Assembly (NCBI GenBank): GCA_029858845.1 | Contig: JAOUEG010000012.1 | Coordinates: 1 to 16,951, forward strand | Direction: 5' to 3' | Length of the DNA: 16,951 nucleotides | DNA from: Chloroflexota bacterium | GTDB lineage: Bacteria; Chloroflexota; Limnocylindria; Limnocylindrales; CSP1-4 | Shown: positions 1-7,650 of the stretch, piece by piece | How the letters are laid out: every line of letters starts with the position of its first letter | How positions within the stretch are numbered: the first letter of the stretch is position 1 | Notes under the pieces: generated by a model | The model's input: only the letters and a program-made list of their open reading frames with translations | Told to the model about the DNA's origin: nothing | Database searches by the model: none | Position numbers and translations under genes: made by a program

Positions 1-932
1 AAGTAGATTCCGGCGATCTGCGCATCGCTGCCCCCCACGGCCTTCATCAGGCCGATCTGACGGATCTGCTGGGCGATGATCACGGAGACCGTGTTCGCGA
101 CCAGGAACCCGGACATGGCCAGGCTGAGGAGGCCGATCGCACCGAGCACCACGAAGACGGCCTGGAGCAGCTCGTTGGCCGGATGCTGGCCGGGCTCCGG
201 GACGAGCGAGAAGGTCGCGGTGACGCCAGTGCGCTCGAGCCGGCTTCGAACCTCGTCGGCGATCGCACGGACCTCCGCTCGGGTCGCCCCCGGGTCGTCC
301 ACCCGGATCCGGAGTTCGTCGAACGCATCGTCCCAGCCAAGGTCCTGGAGTGTCTCGAAGGTGGCGTAGGCGTTGACGCGTCCGAGGTAGAACGCCGGCG
401 TCGTGCCCGGCTCGTGGGCCAGGCCGGAGACGTCGAGGTCGAATTCCCGGCCTCCTGGAGCTCGCACGCGGACGACGTCGCCCGCAGCCACATCCATCAG
501 CCGCAGGGCCGACCGTTCGAACGCGACCTCTCCGCGTCGAGGCGGGAATCGGCCAGTCTCGGGCTCCACCAGGTCGATGCGCTGATCCGCATAGTCCGGA
601 AGCGCGGTGAGGAGCATCTCGCGCGAGGTCCCGTCCGCCTCGAGCAGACGGACGACGACGCTGCGACGGCCCTCGGCCTCGGCGATGCCGGGCATCGCCC
701 GGACGACATCCACGACCTCGCGGTCGAACCCGGTCGCCGTGAAGATGGATGCAGCAGCCGGCCGGATCGCGGCGTAGCCCTCATTGAGGTTCTGCCGGAG
801 CAGGGTGTCGGTGCCGGAGATCGTCCCGACCGCGAAGGCGCCCACGGCGATCGAGGCGACGACCAGTGCGGTCCGGGCGCGGTACTGGCCGAGGTCGCCG
901 CGAACCTTGCGCCAGCGAACGCTACGGAACAT
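1..932 (-). CDS. ABC transporter permease, FtsX/MacB type (partial, C-terminus beyond the window)
   Basis: The frame opens at ATG 932-930 and is still open at base 1, giving 310 residues. A membrane segment lies at about residues 19-40. A soluble extracytoplasmic region follows at about 45-250 (MacB periplasmic core-like), and an FtsX-type segment begins at about 255-285 and continues with QIRQIGLMKAVGGSDAQIAGIY. That last stretch is the conserved coupling region after the second helix of FtsX permeases, which touches the ATPase. The start overlaps the end of the ATPase gene by 11 bases and has no strong Shine-Dalgarno of its own, so translational coupling is likely. The family exports lipoproteins, peptides or drugs, or works as a mechanotransducer; the substrate cannot be read here. 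The remaining FtsX helices should lie to the left of the window. Confidence 0.9.
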   Translation of the reverse strand, partial: MFRSVRWRKVRGDLGQYRARTALVVASIAVGAFAVGTISGTDTLLRQNLNEGYAAIRPAAASIFTATGFDREVVDVVRAMPGIAEAEGRRSVVVRLLEADGTSREMLLTALPDYADQRIDLVEPETGRFPPRRGEVAFERSALRLMDVAAGDVVRVRAPGGREFDLDVSGLAHEPGTTPAFYLGRVNAYATFETLQDLGWDDAFDELRIRVDDPGATRAEVRAIADEVRSRLERTGVTATFSLVPEPGQHPANELLQAVFVVLGAIGLLSLAMSGFLVANTVSVIIAQQIRQIGLMKAVGGSDAQIAGIY

Positions 933-1680
933 GGCGATCGAGCCCGTCCGGTCCGTCGACGATCCTACCGTCGGCCATGTGGATCACCCGGTCCGTCCGC
1001 GCGGCGAGCTCGGTGTCGTGGGTGACCATGATCACGGTCTTCCCCGATCTCGCGAGGCCATCGAACAGCTCGAACACGGCGTCCGCCGTGACGCTGTCCA
1101 GGTTGCCGGTCGGCTCGTCCGCGACGAGCACCGGCGCATCGTTGGCCAGAGCCCGGGCGATGGCGACGCGCTGCTGCTGCCCGCCGGAGGTGGAGAGCGG
1201 GAGCTTGTCCGCCTGATCCAGCATCTCGACCTGCTCGAGCAGCTGCAGCGCCCGGTCGCGCCGGTCGCGGGTGGTTCCGCGGCCGGCAAAGTCCATCGGC
1301 AGCATCACGTTCTCGATCACGCTCAGCGTCGGCAGGAGCTGGAAGAACTGGAAGATGACGCCGACGTTGGCGCCGCGCCAACCGGCCATGGCCCGCTCCG
1401 AGAGTCGGCTCACCTCGGTGCCGGCCACCCAGACCTCACCCGCGGTGGGGCGGTCGATACCGGTCATCATGTTCAGCAACGTGGACTTGCCACAGCCGGA
1501 CTTCCCGACGACCGCGACGAACTGTCCGGACTCGACGGTCATGGAGACGCCATCGAGAGCCCGGAAGGCCCCAGCGTCCGTCAGGTAGTCCTTGACGACG
1601 GCGCGGAGGTCCACCGGGTGGGATGGCCGGGACGCGGTCGCCGGTGGCCCGGCGACGGCGGGCTGATCGGAGCGGGACAC
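922..1680 (-). CDS. ABC transporter ATP-binding protein, LolD/MacB family
   Basis: This is the cytoplasmic ATPase partner of the FtsX-type permease that overlaps its 3' end. From the GTG at 1680 the protein is 252 residues. It has Walker A GKSGCGKS (59-66), the Q-loop in VIFQFFQ (about 111), the signature STSGGQQQR (163-171), Walker B VLVADEPTGNLD (184-195) and the H-loop in MVTHD (221). The phrase DEPTGNLD and the SGGQQQR form are typical of the LolD/MacB/FtsE group. The signature has T where LSGGQ has L, a variant also seen in relatives. An in-frame GTG at 1698 would add six residues. I prefer 1680 because GGAG sits five bases upstream of it (1689-1686). The gene lies 85 bases after the PlsY-like gene on the same strand. 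Confidence 0.93.
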   Translation of the reverse strand: MSRSDQPAVAGPPATASRPSHPVDLRAVVKDYLTDAGAFRALDGVSMTVESGQFVAVVGKSGCGKSTLLNMMTGIDRPTAGEVWVAGTEVSRLSERAMAGWRGANVGVIFQFFQLLPTLSVIENVMLPMDFAGRGTTRDRRDRALQLLEQVEMLDQADKLPLSTSGGQQQRVAIARALANDAPVLVADEPTGNLDSVTADAVFELFDGLARSGKTVIMVTHDTELAARTDRVIHMADGRIVDGPDGLDRHVP

Positions 1681-1765
1681 GCAGACTCCATCGGTCACGT
1701 TGGACGAGCTCGGGATGGATCCATTCTATGAGCTATCCCGTTCGATACCCGCCGCGAGGCTGCGG

Positions 1766-2500
1766 TCAGGACGCCGGAGAGCGGAGTCGCGAGATCAGCC
1801 CGGGCAATCCGTAGCGATCGATGGCCCGGCCGAGCTTCGCTCCCATCCCGAACTCGTCGGCGATCTCCTCGTTGGTCGGGTCCGTGTGCTCGCTCCGCAT
1901 GGCCCAGTACTGGGTGAGCTCCGGGCGCATCGCAACGAGGTACACGAGATCGGCGAAGACCATGTAGGCGACCAGTGCCGGATCACCGGTCGCGATGGCG
2001 AACCACGGGATCAGCAGGATCATCCCGGCCCAGCGCAGGACCAGGATGTTGCCGAGCACGAATCCGAGCGCCATGCCGAGGACGAGTGTGGCCACGACGG
2101 CGACCGGGTCGATGACGAGCAAGGCGCCGTAGATCGCTGTTTCGCCACGGCCCCCCACGAAGCGGTGATAGAGCGGCCAGTCGTGGCCGATCAGCCCGGC
2201 AGCCGCGACCAGCAGGTAGTAGGGCTCGCCCGGGAAGGCCAGTTCGAACGCGAGGGTGGGGAGCGCCACCTTGAGCATGTCCAGGGCGGCGGTCAGGACG
2301 CCGTAGCGGCGACCGACCTTCATCCGGACGGCGGTGGCGCTGACCGAGTCGCTGACGAAGGTCACCCCGTCGCCGACCACCGTTTCGATCTTCATGATGT
2401 CCGCGCTCGGGTCCACCCGGCCCGCCACGATCCGCGCGAACGAGATCGATCCAAGCAGGTAGCCGGTCGCGACCGCCAGCGCCATGGTTGTCGGCTCCAT
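1766..2500 (-). CDS. PlsY-like membrane acyltransferase (divergent glycerol-3-phosphate acyltransferase family)
   Basis: The predicted product is a 244-residue integral membrane protein resembling PlsY, which transfers an acyl group from acyl-phosphate to glycerol 3-phosphate. Visible family landmarks are GYLLGSISFARIVAG (13-27), a D-x-x-K pattern in ALDMLKV (72-78) and GHDWPLYHRFVGGRGETA (105-122), which aligns with GHxFPxxxxFxGGKGVAT. The second PlsY motif, normally SGNIGATN, reads SDSVSATA here (50-57). The third has GRGE in place of GKGV. The protein is also longer than typical PlsY (about 200 residues), with a charged C-terminal tail. The start ATG 2500 shares one base with the upstream stop (TGATG) and has GGGAGGA about five bases ahead. 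Fold membership is fairly secure, but acyltransferase activity on glycerol phosphate is not. Confidence 0.8.
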   Translation of the reverse strand: MEPTTMALAVATGYLLGSISFARIVAGRVDPSADIMKIETVVGDGVTFVSDSVSATAVRMKVGRRYGVLTAALDMLKVALPTLAFELAFPGEPYYLLVAAAGLIGHDWPLYHRFVGGRGETAIYGALLVIDPVAVVATLVLGMALGFVLGNILVLRWAGMILLIPWFAIATGDPALVAYMVFADLVYLVAMRPELTQYWAMRSEHTDPTNEEIADEFGMGAKLGRAIDRYGLPGLISRLRSPAS

Positions 2501-4830
2501 CAACGTCCTCCCTCGGTCGTGGTCTCGGGCTGCCTGCCTTCCACGGTGACCTCCCCGCTGAAGCCATCCACGTGCACCATCGTCCCGTCGGCGATGTCCA
2601 GGCACCCGGGCACGGACACGACACACGGGATGCCGTACTCGCGCGCGACGATCGAACTGTGCGACAGCATCCCGCCCGATTCGGCGACCACGGCACCGGC
2701 TCGCGCGAAGAGCGGTGTCCACGCGACGTCGGAATGCGGAGCGACGAGCACGTCGCCCCGCGCCATCCGGCCGAACTCCTCGCTCGAGCGGATGATGCGC
2801 GCGGGTCCACGGTACGTGCCGCGGGAACTCGGGACCCCTCGCAGCGACGGGGCCGCGTTCACGGTCTTGATCCGTGGCACATAGTCGTCCCCGAGGATGA
2901 TCTCGGGCAGATCCAGCGATGCCGCGGCGCGGACCTCGGCCCGTCGGATCTGCACGATCGGCGCGGGAGCGGGTTCGCCGGTCCTGACGGACGAGCGCAG
3001 CTCGTCCAGGGTCAGGTAGAACACGTCGTCCGGGGCCGTCAGGGCACCACGCGCGACGAGCCGATCACCGAGGGTGAGGAAGGTCCTGCGGAACAGTTCG
3101 TAGCCGAACGTGTAGTGGAAGCTGACCGCCTCGCGCTGCTGACGGAACTTCGCCGCCCGTCGGAAGATCCGATGGAGGATCGGCCGGCTGAGACGTCCCG
3201 CCAGTGGCGCCACGTCCTCCCAGCCCATCGAAGCCGACGAGGCCGCCGGGTGTGTGTCGAGGATCATGCGGACCACGACGTCCGGCTGCTCTCGCCAGCG
3301 AGGCGTGGAGAAGTCGTTGCCGCTGTCACTGAGGTGGCCGAACCGGCTGAGGAATGCATCCACACCGGCCTGCAGGCTGGCCAGCTCCGGATCGGCCGCG
3401 AGGGCGGCGTAGCCTCCGGACTCCAGCGCCACGCGGTGATCATCGGGGAGGCCCGCCGCGATCTCCGCCAGTTCGGCGATCGCATGGCGCGGGTCGTAGT
3501 CATGGATCCCGGGGTAGCCACGAGCCGGATCCACCCGGGCTCCGTCGACGCCGAGCCTCTCGCTCCGCCGCCGGACCAGCGAGCCATACGCGTTCATCAA
3601 CAACGGCGCCACGATGTTCGCGTACGCGGTCCGCCGGGTCAGGGCCATGAGCGCATCGACGCGCTCGAGGACGGCTTCGTCGTCCAGGGTGGCCGGGTCG
3701 ATGAGGGCCAGATCCCGATATCGTTCCTGGAGTCGCGGAAGTTGGCGCTCGAGTCGGCGATCGAAGCGATTGAGCCGCCACGCCAGCCGCAGCATTCGGG
3801 GCGTGTGCCGCATCGTCGTGCGGGTCGGCCGGAAGCGCGGGCGCTCGCGCCCGGCCGGCAGGCCCAGGAGCAGCTCCAGGGACTCGCGGGGCATCCCGAG
3901 GGCCACGAAGATGTCCCCGATCGCGCCCATGTCGAAGTAGGCCCGGAACCCGAATGCCCGGGCGAGCCGATTCGGGTCGATGTCATTCGGTCCGATCGCC
4001 TCCGTGAACAGGTCCACCCAGGCCTGGTTGACGACCGGGACGTTCACGCTCCAGACCAGCGGCTTGATGATGCCCGGCAGGACCTCGCGGGCGATCCGGT
4101 TCGAGTAGATACCGATGCCCTCGAGCCCGGCGATGGGCCGGACCTGGACCCAGTAGAGCGACGTTCCGTCGTGCACCCACTCGAGGTCTGCGGGCTGACC
4201 GAATGCCTCGGCGATCCGGCGCGCCTCCCGGGCCACCTCCTCGATCAGCCCATGGTCCGTGCGCGGCTCCACGGGCCGTTCGGTCAACTCGCCCCATCGA
4301 TGGATCCAGCGATCCGGCGTGACGCCGTCCTGGACCAGCGCATCGCCCCGCCCGGGGACCGCCTCGATGACGACCTCGTCCAACCCAGTCAGCGGGTTCT
4401 TGCTGAAGGCGACGCCGGAGACGGACGGCGTCACCATGCGCTGGACGATGACGCCCATGCCGATCGATCCGGGTTCAACGCCGGCGACATCTGTGTAGGC
4501 CGCCACCGACGGATCCCGCACCGATGACTGGACCGCCTCGACGGCCCGGGCGACGGCTTCCACGCCGATGACGTCAAGGTACGTACGAAACTGCCCGGCG
4601 AACGACCGGGCGGACCCGTCCTCGACATCCGCCGACGATCGCACCGCGTACGGCGCGTCCGGATCGAGGAGCCGCTCCAACTCGGTTCGCAGGACGATGC
4701 CGTCGGCGCCGCTGGGGATCACCCAGCCCGGCGGAACCCGGAAGCCCTCGCGGGCCAGCCAGGCGAGGTGCTCCGCCTTCCGTCCGGCGCCTGCCGGCAG
4801 GGGCCGGGCGGTCAGCTCCGCTACGGTCAT
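2500..4830 (-). CDS. PEP-synthase-like / rifampin-phosphotransferase-like enzyme
   Basis: This 776-residue protein has the PPDK/PEP-synthase ATP-grasp domain at about 10-235: RVPPGWVIP (31-39), YAVRSSADVEDGSARSFAGQ (61-80), VIVQRMV (127-133) and LEWVHDGTSLYWVQVRPI (216-233). A long helical middle region spans about 240-650. The swivelling phosphohistidine domain follows, with SGGMLSHSSIVAREYGIP (718-735) and catalytic His724. There is no C-terminal PEP/pyruvate-binding barrel, so the order matches rifampin phosphotransferases (ATP domain, substrate domain, His domain) rather than true PEP synthases. ATP-driven phosphorylation of an unknown acceptor is the family-based inference. I chose ATG 4830 because GGAGGAG lies just upstream (4841-4835) and family homology starts there; an in-frame extension to 4974 looks like noise. 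The 3' end overlaps the PlsY-like gene by one base. Confidence 0.88.
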   Translation of the reverse strand: MTVAELTARPLPAGAGRKAEHLAWLAREGFRVPPGWVIPSGADGIVLRTELERLLDPDAPYAVRSSADVEDGSARSFAGQFRTYLDVIGVEAVARAVEAVQSSVRDPSVAAYTDVAGVEPGSIGMGVIVQRMVTPSVSGVAFSKNPLTGLDEVVIEAVPGRGDALVQDGVTPDRWIHRWGELTERPVEPRTDHGLIEEVAREARRIAEAFGQPADLEWVHDGTSLYWVQVRPIAGLEGIGIYSNRIAREVLPGIIKPLVWSVNVPVVNQAWVDLFTEAIGPNDIDPNRLARAFGFRAYFDMGAIGDIFVALGMPRESLELLLGLPAGRERPRFRPTRTTMRHTPRMLRLAWRLNRFDRRLERQLPRLQERYRDLALIDPATLDDEAVLERVDALMALTRRTAYANIVAPLLMNAYGSLVRRRSERLGVDGARVDPARGYPGIHDYDPRHAIAELAEIAAGLPDDHRVALESGGYAALAADPELASLQAGVDAFLSRFGHLSDSGNDFSTPRWREQPDVVVRMILDTHPAASSASMGWEDVAPLAGRLSRPILHRIFRRAAKFRQQREAVSFHYTFGYELFRRTFLTLGDRLVARGALTAPDDVFYLTLDELRSSVRTGEPAPAPIVQIRRAEVRAAASLDLPEIILGDDYVPRIKTVNAAPSLRGVPSSRGTYRGPARIIRSSEEFGRMARGDVLVAPHSDVAWTPLFARAGAVVAESGGMLSHSSIVAREYGIPCVVSVPGCLDIADGTMVHVDGFSGEVTVEGRQPETTTEGGR

Positions 4831-4912
4831 GCTGCTCCTCCGCCAGACATGCGAGCCCGCAACGCCCGATCGTGGCCGGCTCGGGTCATCGACCGCACCG
4901 GCGAGTGCCGCC

Positions 4913-5581
4913 TCATCGGAAGACGAGGTATGGGGTGTAGTCCTCGAGGATGCCGAACTGGCCGTCGTAGACATACGCGAAGAAGTTCTCGAACAGGAAG
5001 ATCCGCGGCGGGGCGAAGGTGAACACCACGAACATCGCGGCCATCACGACGATGGCGATGATGGCGATGGCGCGAACCCGCGACGATAGCGGGGCCCCGG
5101 TCAGTAGGCGATAGGAAACGAACTGCGCCAGGGCGATCGCGATCGCCGCCGTGACGAGCGTGCCGAAGAGGTTGCCCTTCCCGTAGATCGGCAGGACGAT
5201 ACCGACGTAGGCATAGAACGCCACGATGACCCCGGCCGTCACCAGCGCGAGGGACGCCGCCTTGGCGATCCAGAAATTGTTCACTCGGTGGCGCAGATAG
5301 GCATGCTGCACCACCGCGAAGGCGAGACCCGGCCAGAAGAAGAGCTTCAGGTGTTCCCAAGTCGACTCGTTCACCGACCCGAACGGCGCTGCGACGATCG
5401 CGAAGCCGGACAGTTCGTACAGGAAATGCAGGAACGACCCGGCGAAGAAGACGACCAGGCCGCCCACGGCGTCCCAGATGGCGACCCGGCGACGGTCGAT
5501 CGTCGCAGGGTCCAGCCCGACGCCGTGGGCGGCCGGGTGGTCGCCCGCGGCGGTCAACGGTGGGACGTTCCCCGCGGACAT
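4913..5581 (-). CDS. DUF6512-like integral membrane protein
   Basis: This is a 222-residue membrane protein with no known function. After a soluble N-terminus of about 35 residues, hydrophobic segments appear near 38-58, 84-98, 105-131, 138-160 and 168-190, and the protein ends in LEDYTPYLVFR. The conserved core is GSFLHFLYELSG (48-59) followed by NESTWEHLKLFFWP (71-84). I associate this N-E-S-x-W-E-H-L-K-L signature with DUF6512. The polar NES..EH residues next to helices suggest a ligand or metal site, which is inference. The ATG lies one base after the HupE stop (TGACATG), so the two are almost certainly co-translated. The stop is 82 bases before the PEP-synthase-like start on the same strand. 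Confidence 0.85.
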   Translation of the reverse strand: MSAGNVPPLTAAGDHPAAHGVGLDPATIDRRRVAIWDAVGGLVVFFAGSFLHFLYELSGFAIVAAPFGSVNESTWEHLKLFFWPGLAFAVVQHAYLRHRVNNFWIAKAASLALVTAGVIVAFYAYVGIVLPIYGKGNLFGTLVTAAIAIALAQFVSYRLLTGAPLSSRVRAIAIIAIVVMAAMFVVFTFAPPRIFLFENFFAYVYDGQFGILEDYTPYLVFR

Positions 5582-5582
5582 G

Positions 5583-6212
5583 TCAGATCACCCCAACCAG
5601 GAACAGACTTCCCATCAACGCGATCATGGCCCCACCCAGGCGCAGGACGCTGGTGCCGTTGCGGTACTGCAGGGCAACCTCCCCGATGAGCACACCGATC
5701 AGGTGGATGGCGGCGGTGCCGATCAGGAAGCCCATGGCGTAGAGGGCCGGCTCGGCGATCGTCGGCGTCTCCACGCCATGGGCGTAGCCGTGCATGGAGC
5801 CAAAGATCGCCACGGCGCTCATCGCGACCAGGACCGGCATGCGCCGGCCGACGGCGATCACCGCGCCCAGCACGAGCACGGAGGCTGCGATCCCGAACTC
5901 GATGAGTCCCATCGGGATGCCGCCGACCAGGATCCCGAATGCGCCACCGACGGCCATGAACGTCACGAATGTCGCCGGTACGGTGAGGATCGCTCGACCG
6001 CCGATCTGGGTCGAGAGGATGCCGACACTCAGCATCGCCAGGAGGTGATCGGGCCCGAGGACCGGGTGGGTGACGCCACCGAGGAAGGACCCGAACCGGA
6101 TCACCTCGTTCTCATGGGCGGCCACGGGTGCCGCGAGGGCGGCCCATGCAAGCAAGGCGAACGCGATCAGGGCACCGCGTTCCAGATGGGTGGCGGATCG
6201 TCCTCGTTCCAA
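5583..6212 (-). CDS. HupE/UreJ family membrane protein (putative nickel/metal permease)
   Basis: The product has 209 residues from TTG 6212. A signal peptide ends near AAPVAA, so the mature protein would start at His33 (HENEV). HupE-family landmarks are HPVLGPDHLLAM (49-60), matching HPxxGxDHxxxM, and HGYAHGVE (141-148). About six hydrophobic segments span the mature protein. HupE/UreJ proteins are linked to nickel supply for hydrogenase or urease, but neither enzyme is in this window, so the metal is unassigned. The TTG start is supported by AGGAG at 6226-6222 (nine bases away) and by placing the signal peptide at the N-terminus. A longer in-frame reading up to 6401 is Arg/Pro-rich and looks non-coding. 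This is the first gene of the left minus-strand block. Confidence 0.88.
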   Translation of the reverse strand: MERGRSATHLERGALIAFALLAWAALAAPVAAHENEVIRFGSFLGGVTHPVLGPDHLLAMLSVGILSTQIGGRAILTVPATFVTFMAVGGAFGILVGGIPMGLIEFGIAASVLVLGAVIAVGRRMPVLVAMSAVAIFGSMHGYAHGVETPTIAEPALYAMGFLIGTAAIHLIGVLIGEVALQYRNGTSVLRLGGAMIALMGSLFLVGVI

Positions 6213-6453
6213 GTGCTTGCGCTCCTCACATGCAACTCGCCTGTCATGGCGGGAGTGCCCGGTGATCGGCTCGGGTGATCGCCGATGATATCCGCACCGA
6301 GGGCTCCGGGCACCTGTCCCGATCCACGGACGGTGCGGGGACGCAACCCCTCCCCATCGACCGGGCTCTCGGAAGCGCCGACGAGCGCGCGCACGGGGCA
6401 TTCACGACCGACGGCACGCGACACGCCGGTGGGTTGCCACGCATGATCGGTCC
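6213..6453. other. Divergent intergenic region between the HupE-like gene and rtcB
   Basis: These 241 bases must hold the 5' signals of both flanking genes. On the minus strand a TATCAT box (6290-6285) could be the -10 of the HupE gene, but its -35 is poor. An 8-base direct repeat GGTGATCG occurs at 6261-6268 and 6274-6281, and ATCGGC (6265-6270) is inverted as GCCGAT (6281-6286), which could be an operator. No open frame here looks like a gene. The rtcB side shows neither a convincing promoter nor a strong Shine-Dalgarno. Confidence 0.4.
6285..6290 (-). promoter_or_regulatory. Candidate -10 box for the HupE-led block
   Basis: TATCAT on the minus strand matches five of six bases of the bacterial -10 consensus and lies 72 bases before the TTG start. 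No good -35 sequence is found at 16-18 bases, so this remains weak. Confidence 0.2.
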
Positions 6454-7641
6454 ATGACCGCGTCATCGCCGCGACGACTCCCGGGTGGGCGCGTTCCGAT
6501 CGTAACTTGGGCGACCGACCTGGACCACGTTGCGCTGGAACAGGCGACCAACGTCTCGAATCTGGCCATCGCGCTGGACCACGTGGCACTGATGCCGGAT
6601 GCTCATGCCGGGTACGGGATGCCGATCGGCGGAGTCCTGTTCGCCGATGCCGCGGTCGTCCCATTCGCCATCGGCGTGGACATCGGCTGCGGCGTGGCGC
6701 TCGCGGAAACGGACCTGACCATCGAGACCCTGGCAACGAGCGAGCTCGAGGATGTCCTCGAGGCGATCGACCTCGGCGTCCCGACCGGGTTCCAGCGACT
6801 CCCGGCCGCGGTGGACCGCGACGTGGCCGAGGCAGCCCTCGAGATGCCGCGACCCGCGTCGGTCGCAGCGGCCTGGTTCGAGCAGTCTCTGGCGCAGCTG
6901 GGCACCCTCGGAGGCGGGAACCATTTCCTGGAGATCCAGCGGGACGAGACCGGGGCCATCGCCGTGATGCTCCACTCCGGATCGCGACACCTCGGCAAGA
7001 CGATCTGCGACGAGTTCCACCGGCGTGCCCTTGAGCATGACCGAGCCGCCGGCCTGGAGATCCCACACCGGGAGCTCGCGTATCTGCCACGGGGCACCAG
7101 TGATTTCGACGGCTACTGGGCGGCGATGACGTTCGCGCTGCGCTACGCAGAGGTCAACCGCTCCCGCATGCTGGACGTGGTGGAACGCGCCTTCGCGGCT
7201 CACACGAAGATCGGTCGCTTCGAACGGACCGTCGACATCCACCACAACTACGCTGCTTGGGAGCATCACGCCGGCATGGACGGGCTGGTGCACCGGAAGG
7301 GGGCCGTCCGCGCCAGGGTGGGCGAGACGGTGCTCATCCCGGGGTCGATGGGGAGCGCTTCCTACGTGGGCGTGGGGCTCGGGGACCCCGACGCCTTCGA
7401 ATCGTGCCAACACGGAGCGGGGCGGGCGATGAGCCGCAAGGCCGCGCGCCGGGCGAAGTCATCGCGGCAGGTCTTCGACGAGATGGCGGCGTTGGGCGTG
7501 GTCCTGCGATCCTCCGAACCGCGCGGTGTGGCAGAGGAGGCGGCCTTCGCCTACAAGGACGTCGACGCGGTCATGACGGCCTCCGGTTCGCTGGTGCGAC
7601 CGGTCCGACGTCTGACGCCCCTGGGCGTCGTCAAGGGATGA
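6454..7641 (+). CDS. rtcB: RtcB family RNA-splicing ligase
   Basis: This is a GTP- and Mn-dependent RNA ligase that joins 2',3'-cyclic-phosphate or 3'-phosphate ends to 5'-OH ends in RNA repair or tRNA splicing. The 395-residue protein carries the full RtcB motif series: DIGCG (76-80) with metal ligands Asp76 and Cys79, LGGGNHF (152-158), HSGSR (174-178), DIHHNYA (261-267), HRKGA (280-284), PGSMGS (296-301), CQHGAGR (318-324) with the guanylylated His320, and a C-terminal VVKG. The length is near that of E. coli RtcB (about 408), with no intein. ATG 6454 gives an N-terminus that reaches the conserved WATDLDHVALEQA, although the Shine-Dalgarno is weak. No archease or RtcA gene lies nearby. The gene stands alone, divergent from HupE and convergent with the next gene after nine bases. 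Confidence 0.96.
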   Translation: MTASSPRRLPGGRVPIVTWATDLDHVALEQATNVSNLAIALDHVALMPDAHAGYGMPIGGVLFADAAVVPFAIGVDIGCGVALAETDLTIETLATSELEDVLEAIDLGVPTGFQRLPAAVDRDVAEAALEMPRPASVAAAWFEQSLAQLGTLGGGNHFLEIQRDETGAIAVMLHSGSRHLGKTICDEFHRRALEHDRAAGLEIPHRELAYLPRGTSDFDGYWAAMTFALRYAEVNRSRMLDVVERAFAAHTKIGRFERTVDIHHNYAAWEHHAGMDGLVHRKGAVRARVGETVLIPGSMGSASYVGVGLGDPDAFESCQHGAGRAMSRKAARRAKSSRQVFDEMAALGVVLRSSEPRGVAEEAAFAYKDVDAVMTASGSLVRPVRRLTPLGVVKG

Positions 7642-7650
7642 GCCCGGCGA

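Noticed and set aside
2488..4527. A 679-codon open frame on the plus strand
   Set aside because: It lies antisense to the PEP-synthase-like gene, has no recognisable domain, and is rich in Arg, His, Asp and Gly as expected for the complement of GC-rich coding DNA.
4831..4974. N-terminal extension of the PEP-synthase-like protein
   Set aside because: Ser/Thr-rich without homology; the strong GGAGGAG at 4841-4835 points to ATG 4830.
6213..6401. N-terminal extension of the HupE-like protein
   Set aside because: Arg/Pro-rich and it would bury the signal peptide; the TTG at 6212 with AGGAG upstream fits better.
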